Source: DATFAS01 sp035254305
Lineage (GTDB): Bacteria; Bacillota; Bacilli; Aneurinibacillales; RAOX-1
Length of the DNA stretch: 7,441 nucleotides
Assembly (NCBI GenBank): GCA_035254305.1
Contig: DATFAS010000084.1
Span: forward strand, 1-7,441
Reading direction: 5' to 3'
The notes beneath the pieces were generated by a model that was not told where the DNA came from, searched no databases, and was given only the letters and a program-made list of their open reading frames with translations. The position numbers were made by a program, and so were the translations under genes. Position 1 is the first letter of the stretch. Each line of letters starts with the position of its first letter. Below, piece after piece: positions 3,570-7,441 of the stretch.

Positions 3570-5012
3570 GTGACAACACAGACTATATCTGTATTGGTAA
3601 AAAATCAACCCGGTGTTTTAGCACGAATTGCAGAATTATTTAGTCACCGAGGATGCAATATTGATAAATTGACCGTTAGTAAATCTACCGGAACCCATAT
3701 TTCTCGAATGAAGATTTTAACATCCCTTGACGATATGAACCTCCAAAATGTCATTAATCAGCTTGAAGGTTCAATGGATGTGATCCAAGTTAAGGCGGTA
3801 AGCCATCCTGTGCCACAGAATGTATTGTGGAATAAAGTCAGGAATCTAGTAAGTAGTCAGACCTCATCCTTTTGGTTGGTTGTCTACAGTTTGTTTATTA
3901 CCTTACTAGGAACGAACCTTCCTGCGCCACTTTATGCCATTTACCGAACGGAATGGAACCTGTCTTCAGGAATGATCACGCTTGTTTTTGCAGCTTATGC
4001 ACTTGTTGTAATCCCAACTATTGTCATTTCTGGACAATTATCTGATCGTATAGGAAGAAAGAGTGTACTTATACCTGGTGTCCTATTTTCCATCATGGGA
4101 TCGATTAGTTTTGCTTTATCGGATGGCATCGGTATGATTTTATTGTCTCGATTATTTCAAGGATTATCAGTTGGAATGCTGAACGGAGTGGCTGTTGCAG
4201 CTATGACGGAATTAGAACCAAAACAGGACAGATTAAAATCTGCACTCGTTGCAGCCATTGCGGTGACCGTTGGTAATGCTCTAGGACCGGTTTTATCGGG
4301 GGTTATGGGGGATTATGCTCCTTATCCAACTAGACTTTCCTATATTATTCATTTTTTGTTGGCAATTCCTAGTCTAATTGGATTGTTTTATATTCATGAT
4401 AAAATACAGCCTTCTCTGACCCCTCTTCAATTACGAAAGCCAAATATTCCTAAGGACATTCGAAAACCTTTTTACTTGTCCTCGACGACATCCTTTATAG
4501 CATGGGGGATCATGAGTTTAATGTTGTCTATTATCCCTTCATATTTAGGAACGATAGTCGGAAAAACGAATTTAAGTATTTCGGGAGGGATCATTGCACT
4601 TGTACTCGGGTTATCTACACTGCATCAACTAATGCTTAAAAAGAAACCAATTCGAACGTTGATTGCGATTGGATATACGTTATTAATTCTGGGACTAATC
4701 GGGATGATACTGACTATGATCACAAAATCCCTTTGGTTTCTGATTTTAACCACAGTCCTCATTGGCTTAGGTCACGGTCCTACGTATGCAGGAAGTTTAG
4801 CACTCGTGAATGAAGTTTCTCCCAATACTTGCCGTGCAGATATCGTTTCTAGCTTTTATGTTGTTACGTATTTGGGAGTGAGCATTCCCATCCTTATGCT
4901 AGGTGTTGCTTCACAATGGATTGGATTAAACCATGCTATTGAATGGTTTTCTATGATTATGGGATGCATGATTGTTGTTAGCTTGATGTGCTGGCAGCGT
5001 GGTGTACGGTAG
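3570..5012 (+). CDS. ACT domain-MFS transporter fusion protein
   Basis: A 480-residue protein. Residues 4-78 form an ACT domain of the acetolactate synthase small subunit (IlvN/IlvH) type, with the beta-alpha-beta-beta-alpha-beta order visible. The hallmark NQPGVLARIAELFSHRG (12-28) is followed by NIDKLTV (30-36), then SRMKIL (45-50) and DVIQV (70-74). In IlvN this domain dimerises and binds valine or a related amino acid. After a short linker (79-99) come about 12 hydrophobic segments (101-475) with major facilitator motifs: GQLSDRIGRK (155-164), RLFQGLSVG (194-202) and GNALGPVLSG (235-244). It is probably a proton-coupled exporter gated or clustered by a cytoplasmic amino-acid sensor. The substrate is unknown. 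GTG 3570 is used because the ACT fold starts immediately there and AAGGGGG (3552-3558) precedes it, with an 11-base gap that is slightly long. The aminotransferase follows after 56 bases with no terminator. Confidence 0.9.
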   Translation: MTTQTISVLVKNQPGVLARIAELFSHRGCNIDKLTVSKSTGTHISRMKILTSLDDMNLQNVINQLEGSMDVIQVKAVSHPVPQNVLWNKVRNLVSSQTSSFWLVVYSLFITLLGTNLPAPLYAIYRTEWNLSSGMITLVFAAYALVVIPTIVISGQLSDRIGRKSVLIPGVLFSIMGSISFALSDGIGMILLSRLFQGLSVGMLNGVAVAAMTELEPKQDRLKSALVAAIAVTVGNALGPVLSGVMGDYAPYPTRLSYIIHFLLAIPSLIGLFYIHDKIQPSLTPLQLRKPNIPKDIRKPFYLSSTTSFIAWGIMSLMLSIIPSYLGTIVGKTNLSISGGIIALVLGLSTLHQLMLKKKPIRTLIAIGYTLLILGLIGMILTMITKSLWFLILTTVLIGLGHGPTYAGSLALVNEVSPNTCRADIVSSFYVVTYLGVSIPILMLGVASQWIGLNHAIEWFSMIMGCMIVVSLMCWQRGVR

Positions 5013-5068
5013 TAATAGAGAAAAGCTAATCGATTAAATTCCAATAAATATTTAGGGGGAAAGAATTC

Positions 5069-6247
5069 ATGAATTATGCTTTTGCAGATCGGACTAGAAA
5101 TTTCACATCTTCAGCCGTTCGAGATATTTTAACCGTCATTCAGCAAGGAAATGTCATTTCGTTTGCAGGTGGACTTCCATCTGAGGAATTTTTTCCTGTT
5201 GAACAAGTTCAGTTAGCGTATGAGTTGGTCTTTGCTTCTGGTACGGGTGCATTGCAGTATGGGGTTACTGAAGGGTATTTGCCCCTGCGGGTAATGCTTA
5301 GAGAAAGAATGAAGACTAAAGGGATTTACTCAGAGCCAGAAACAATCATGATGACGACAGGGTCACAGCAGGCCATTGATCTTTTCAGTAAAGTTATGCT
5401 TTCACCAAGTGATATCGTGCTAACTGAAAATCCGACCTATCTAGCAGCTTTGCAGGTATTTAGGTCGTATGAAGCTCAGGTTTGTCCCGTTGAAGGGGAT
5501 GAATATGGCATGGACCCACAAGATTTAGAACATAAAATTCAGAAGTTGAAACCAAAATTCATCTATGTGGTTCCTACTTTTTCAAATCCTGAAGGTAAGG
5601 TTTGGAGTCAGGAACGTAGGATAGCCTTAATTGAATTAGCTAAAAAATATAATGTCCTAGTTTTAGAGGATGACCCGTATGGTGAAATCCAGTTCGATGA
5701 TAGGGAAACCTATCAACCTCTTGCTAGTTTAGATCAGGAACGAACTCATGTATTATATACCAGTACATTTTCTAAGACCGTTGTTCCGGCTCTTCGTAGT
5801 GGTTGGATCACAGGACCTAAGGAAGTTATCCGCATGATGGCACAGGCAAAACAAGCTTCTGACCTTCATTCTAGCTCTATAGATCAACAAGCCTTATATT
5901 TTCTGATGCGTGATTTCGATCTAAACAACCATATTGCTCTTCTTCGCCGGGAATATGCTCAACGTATGAATGTCATGTGTGATTATTTAAATAAACTAGA
6001 AGGATTAAACTTTACAGAACCAAGAGGAGGTATGTTTATCTGGGTTAAAGCAGGTGAACATATAGATATGTCAAGCTTGCTCCATGAAGCCGTTAATCAT
6101 GGTGTGGCCTACGTTCCCGGATCATCTTTTTATGTTGAGAATGCTCAAAAAAACACGTTCCGTTTGAATTTTACTCATTCCACTCCTGAAAAATTAAAGC
6201 TCGGAATGATGCGCCTGTCTGAAGTTCTAGGTAGGGTTGGAACATAA
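5069..6247 (+). CDS. PLP-dependent aminotransferase, 2-aminoadipate/LysN-like group
   Basis: A 392-residue fold-type I aminotransferase of normal length. It shows SFAGGLPSEEFFP (31-43), typical of the LysN/2-aminoadipate and kynurenine aminotransferase II group. QYGVTEGYLPLR (63-74) and TGSQQAIDL (97-105) bind the cofactor phosphate. NPEG (173-176) supplies the ring-contacting Asn, and EDDPYGE (200-206) holds the pyridine-nitrogen Asp and Tyr. STFSK (232-236) carries the Schiff-base K236. R365 in FRLNF should hold the substrate carboxylate. The usual QNPTG is SNPEG here, a mild deviation. It moves amino groups between amino acids and 2-oxo acids. The substrate is not readable, and branched-chain, aromatic or aminoadipate are all possible. 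AGGGGGA (5054-5060) lies eight bases before ATG 5069. Co-transcription with the ACT-MFS transporter suggests it makes or removes the transported amino acid. Confidence 0.92.
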   Translation: MNYAFADRTRNFTSSAVRDILTVIQQGNVISFAGGLPSEEFFPVEQVQLAYELVFASGTGALQYGVTEGYLPLRVMLRERMKTKGIYSEPETIMMTTGSQQAIDLFSKVMLSPSDIVLTENPTYLAALQVFRSYEAQVCPVEGDEYGMDPQDLEHKIQKLKPKFIYVVPTFSNPEGKVWSQERRIALIELAKKYNVLVLEDDPYGEIQFDDRETYQPLASLDQERTHVLYTSTFSKTVVPALRSGWITGPKEVIRMMAQAKQASDLHSSSIDQQALYFLMRDFDLNNHIALLRREYAQRMNVMCDYLNKLEGLNFTEPRGGMFIWVKAGEHIDMSSLLHEAVNHGVAYVPGSSFYVENAQKNTFRLNFTHSTPEKLKLGMMRLSEVLGRVGT

Positions 6248-6269
6248 TGCTATAGTCAGTTTGCTTCAT

Positions 6270-6301
6270 ATAAAATAAAAATGCCCCTCTTTAAAGGGGC
6301 A
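6270..6301 (-). terminator. minus-strand intrinsic terminator
   Basis: TGCCCCT (6282-6288) and AGGGGCA (6295-6301) form a 7-bp GC-rich stem with a 6-base loop. Read on the minus strand it is followed by TTTTTATTTTA. On the + strand it is followed by AAGTCTCTC, with no T-run. It therefore ends a transcript coming from the right, although no minus-strand protein gene is present there. Confidence 0.82.
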
Positions 6302-6437
6302 AGTCTCTCAACACTAAACATTTGTTTAGTTACCTCGATTATATGGTTTAAAGTCATCCTTGGCTATGCCAATTTATTTCCTTGGTAAACAGACCATTAC
6401 TTACCACAAGGGTTAGGCCCTTTCATGGCGAATTTAT
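6270..6437 (-). ncRNA. candidate structured small RNA antisense to the aminotransferase 3' UTR
   Basis: No protein-like frame is visible on the minus strand here, yet the stretch ends in a good minus-strand terminator and starts after a consensus TATAAT. Read 5' to 3' it contains a chain of local hairpins. These are AAGGG-CCTAA-CCCTT (6421-6407), extended by CCA/TGG, then TGGTAA with TTACCA (6405-6382), TTGGC-ATA-GCCAA (6373-6361), ACTAAAC-AAAT-GTTTAGT (6330-6313), and the terminator stem. The predicted length is about 160 bases. I do not recognise it as 6S, SRP, tmRNA, RNase P or a known riboswitch. The + strand operon transcript probably runs across it to the terminator at 6473-6503, which would make the two RNAs complementary. 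The 5' end is estimated. Confidence 0.5.
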
Positions 6438-6443
6438 ATTATA
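6438..6443 (-). promoter_or_regulatory. -10 element for the candidate minus-strand RNA
   Basis: On the minus strand this is TATAAT, preceded by TTTG. No -35 box resembling TTGACA is found 16 to 19 bases upstream, where the sequence is CCAAAC-like. The promoter may be weak, regulated, or recognised by another sigma factor. Confidence 0.4.
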
Positions 6444-6472
6444 CAAACCTTCTTGGTCTTGTTTGGGTTATT

Positions 6473-6503
6473 GACGTTCCCTTCATGAGGGGAACGTCTT
6501 TTT
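6473..6503 (+). terminator. strong terminator of the ACT-MFS/aminotransferase operon
   Basis: GACGTTCCC (6473-6481) pairs perfectly with GGGAACGTC (6490-6498). Two more pairs inside leave a 4-base loop, and TTTTT (6499-6503) follows. It is 226 bases after the aminotransferase stop and is the first + strand terminator in that stretch, implying a long 3' UTR. Confidence 0.9.
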
Positions 6504-6546
6504 CACTTGAAAATCCTATCCAAACAATATATATATGATCATTCTC

Positions 6547-6574
6547 TTGCTTTGCCACTAGGTATATATATAAA
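6547..6574 (+). promoter_or_regulatory. probable promoter of the DinB-like gene
   Basis: TTGCTT (6547-6552) and TATAAA (6569-6574) are 16 bases apart. The alternating TATATATATA just upstream allows a shifted -10. Placed between the preceding terminator and the ATG at 6612, it makes this gene an independent unit with a leader of about 30 bases. Confidence 0.6.
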
Positions 6575-6611
6575 ATAGACTATTACAAATACAAAGGAAA
6601 AAGGTGGTTGT

Positions 6612-7088
6612 ATGTTAAAAAGCATTCGTAAAGAATTATTGGATGAAATAGCTCTTTTATCCGATAGACAATTAAATACAAAACCAAGTGAAGATACATG
6701 GAGTGTTGCTCAAGTTTTAAGGCATCTAATTTTATTAGATGAAGCCAGTTTACCTTCAATTAAAAGAGCTGTGGAAGGAAACAGTGAACGGGTTGCAGAG
6801 AAAAAATTAGATTTTGTTTTAAATCGCACAAACAAGGTAAAATCTCCTCTTCCAGAGCCATCAACAGAATTTATAACTAAGGAGGATCTTTTAAAAATTT
6901 TGGATCATTCAAGAACTCCTCTTCTAGCATTAATAGATGAAAATAGAGATGGGACAGATTTAGAGAACAAGTCAATGGAACACCCTGTATTTGGGCCGTT
7001 AAGCATCAAACAAATGCTTGAATTTATATCTCTTCATGAAAAGCGTCATATTGAACAAATGAAAGAAATTAAAGAAAGCATTTTGTAA
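6612..7088 (+). CDS. DinB/YfiT-like four-helix metal-binding protein
   Basis: A 158-residue protein of the usual DinB-superfamily length. An N-terminal helix leads to WSVAQVLRHLILLDEA (30-45), the family's first metal-ligand region with H38. The C-terminal helix SLHEKRHIEQMKEIK (140-154) holds H142 and H146, completing the three-histidine site. HPVFGPLS (124-131) is the conserved loop before that helix. Members include bacillithiol-dependent transferases such as B. subtilis YfiT/BstA and damage-inducible DinB, but most have unknown substrates and this one cannot be narrowed. It is probably cytoplasmic with no membrane segments. AAAGGTGG (6600-6607) lies four bases before ATG 6612. It appears monocistronic. 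No SOS box is evident upstream. A probable family relative faces it at the window's right edge. Confidence 0.85.
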   Translation: MLKSIRKELLDEIALLSDRQLNTKPSEDTWSVAQVLRHLILLDEASLPSIKRAVEGNSERVAEKKLDFVLNRTNKVKSPLPEPSTEFITKEDLLKILDHSRTPLLALIDENRDGTDLENKSMEHPVFGPLSIKQMLEFISLHEKRHIEQMKEIKESIL

Positions 7089-7171
7089 TTGTTCAGTCAT
7101 TCAAGTACATTTCTAACACGAGTTTATCGTTTATGATAAAGAGCCCCTTGGGGATAAAGAATGAATGAGCA

Positions 7172-7207
7172 AAAGGCTGATTCCTGTGTGTCGAGGGGAT
7201 CAGCTTT
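7172..7207. terminator. long hairpin between convergent genes, weak bidirectional terminator candidate
   Basis: AAA-GCTGAT (7172-7181, one bulged G at 7175) pairs with ATCAGCTTT (7199-7207). The stem extends inward through TCCT/GGGG pairs to about 13 bp with a 9-base loop. The + strand tail CCGTCTATTTG is poor, and the minus-strand tail has four Ts. Just upstream are short hairpins TTTATC/GATAAA (7123-7140) and the palindrome CCCCTTGGGG (7144-7153). These are the only candidates to end the DinB-like gene's transcript. The 7089-7385 interval otherwise shows no coding potential. Confidence 0.4.
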
Positions 7208-7238
7208 CCGTCTATTTGTATAGTGATTTGAAAGCGGT

Positions 7239-7269
7239 AAATAAATAACCTAGCACTGGGGTGCTAGGT
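7239..7269 (-). terminator. terminator of the minus-strand gene at the right edge
   Basis: ACCTAGCAC (7248-7256) and GTGCTAGGT (7261-7269) form a perfect 9-bp stem with loop TGGG. Read on the minus strand it is followed by TATTTATTTA. On the + strand it is followed by CGGTGAAAAAA. The orientation suits the minus-strand coding end at 7386, about 117 bases upstream of it. Confidence 0.65.
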
Positions 7270-7385
7270 CGGTGAAAAAAGAGTATTGATTGTTGGCGTG
7301 CATCTTATTTAAATTATAGAATGAATTCCTATCCATAACAATGACAAATGTCACACGATTCAAGTAATATGCCGCAACAGTTAAC

Positions 7386-7441
7386 TTATTTTTTGTTTAT
7401 TTCAATCATTCGTTTCATTGCTTTCATTTGTTCGAGATGTT
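7386..7441 (-). CDS. C-terminal end of a second DinB-like protein (cut by the window edge)
   Basis: The minus-strand frame entering from the right edge reads HLEQMKAMKRMIEINKK and stops at 7386-7388. It aligns with the last helix of the DinB-like protein at 6612-7088, HIEQMKEIKESIL: His, acidic Glu, QMK and the following helix are shared. The His would be the third metal ligand. Only 17 full codons are visible, so the family call rests on this short match and on the correctly oriented terminator downstream. The other two frames of this strand hit stops here. Confidence 0.55.
   Translation of the reverse strand, partial: HLEQMKAMKRMIEINKK

Noticed and set aside
4856..5044. Minus-strand 62-codon ORF at the end of the transporter gene
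   Set aside because: Antisense shadow of the last transporter helices, with no supporting signals.
6248..6611. Known riboswitch or housekeeping RNA (6S, tmRNA, SRP, RNase P, T-box) in the gap
   Set aside because: None of the conserved cores I know for these could be matched on either strand. Kept only as an unclassified candidate RNA.
1..7441. CRISPR array or complete insertion sequence
   Set aside because: No regularly spaced repeats and no transposase-like frame were found.

Overview
The window comes from a low-GC Gram-positive bacterium of the order Bacillales. This is inferred from strong AGGAGG-type ribosome binding sites, AT-rich intergenic DNA, Bacillus-style tRNA sequences with encoded CCA ends, and intrinsic hairpin/T-run terminators. 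A copper-amine-oxidase-N-like domain on the endolysin leans towards Paenibacillaceae (Brevibacillus/Paenibacillus), but the genus cannot be fixed from this sequence.

Left part (1 to about 1991): the right-hand end of a prophage or prophage remnant. It holds the end of a small glycine-rich protein gene, a strong terminator, and a compact lysis cassette on the + strand: an XhlA-like coiled-coil membrane protein, a small holin-like protein, and an M15-type L-Ala-D-Glu peptidase endolysin. About 440 bases of non-coding DNA follow, with hairpins and two closely spaced terminators. The prophage ends in a 50-base 3' fragment of a tRNA-Pro(CGG) gene that runs from the anticodon stem to CCA and lacks its 5' half. 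This is the expected scar of integration into a tRNA anticodon arm, so I read it as the attachment site. The intact tRNA-Pro and the integrase should lie beyond the left edge.

Middle-left (1992-2564): host DNA that originally followed tRNA-Pro. It has tRNA-Gly(CCC) and tRNA-Thr(CGT), then a poorly coding stretch with one doubtful small ORF. A good promoter lies just inside the phage side of the junction and may now drive these separated tRNAs.

Middle (2565-6247): the most interesting unit. A LysR-type regulator is divergent from a two-gene operon. The first operon gene encodes an IlvN-like ACT amino-acid-sensing domain fused in frame to a major facilitator superfamily transporter. The second encodes a fold-type I PLP aminotransferase of the 2-aminoadipate/LysN-like group. 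I infer a LysR-controlled amino acid (perhaps branched-chain) export and transamination module in which the transporter carries its own sensor. I do not recognise this domain fusion as a described system.

Right part (6248-7441): a 364-base gap contains a probable minus-strand structured small RNA with its own terminator, antisense to the 3' UTR of the aminotransferase operon, and a strong + strand terminator. Next come a DinB/YfiT-like metal-binding-fold gene with its own promoter, a non-coding stretch with hairpins, and at the right edge the C-terminal codons of a convergent minus-strand gene that looks like a DinB-family relative.
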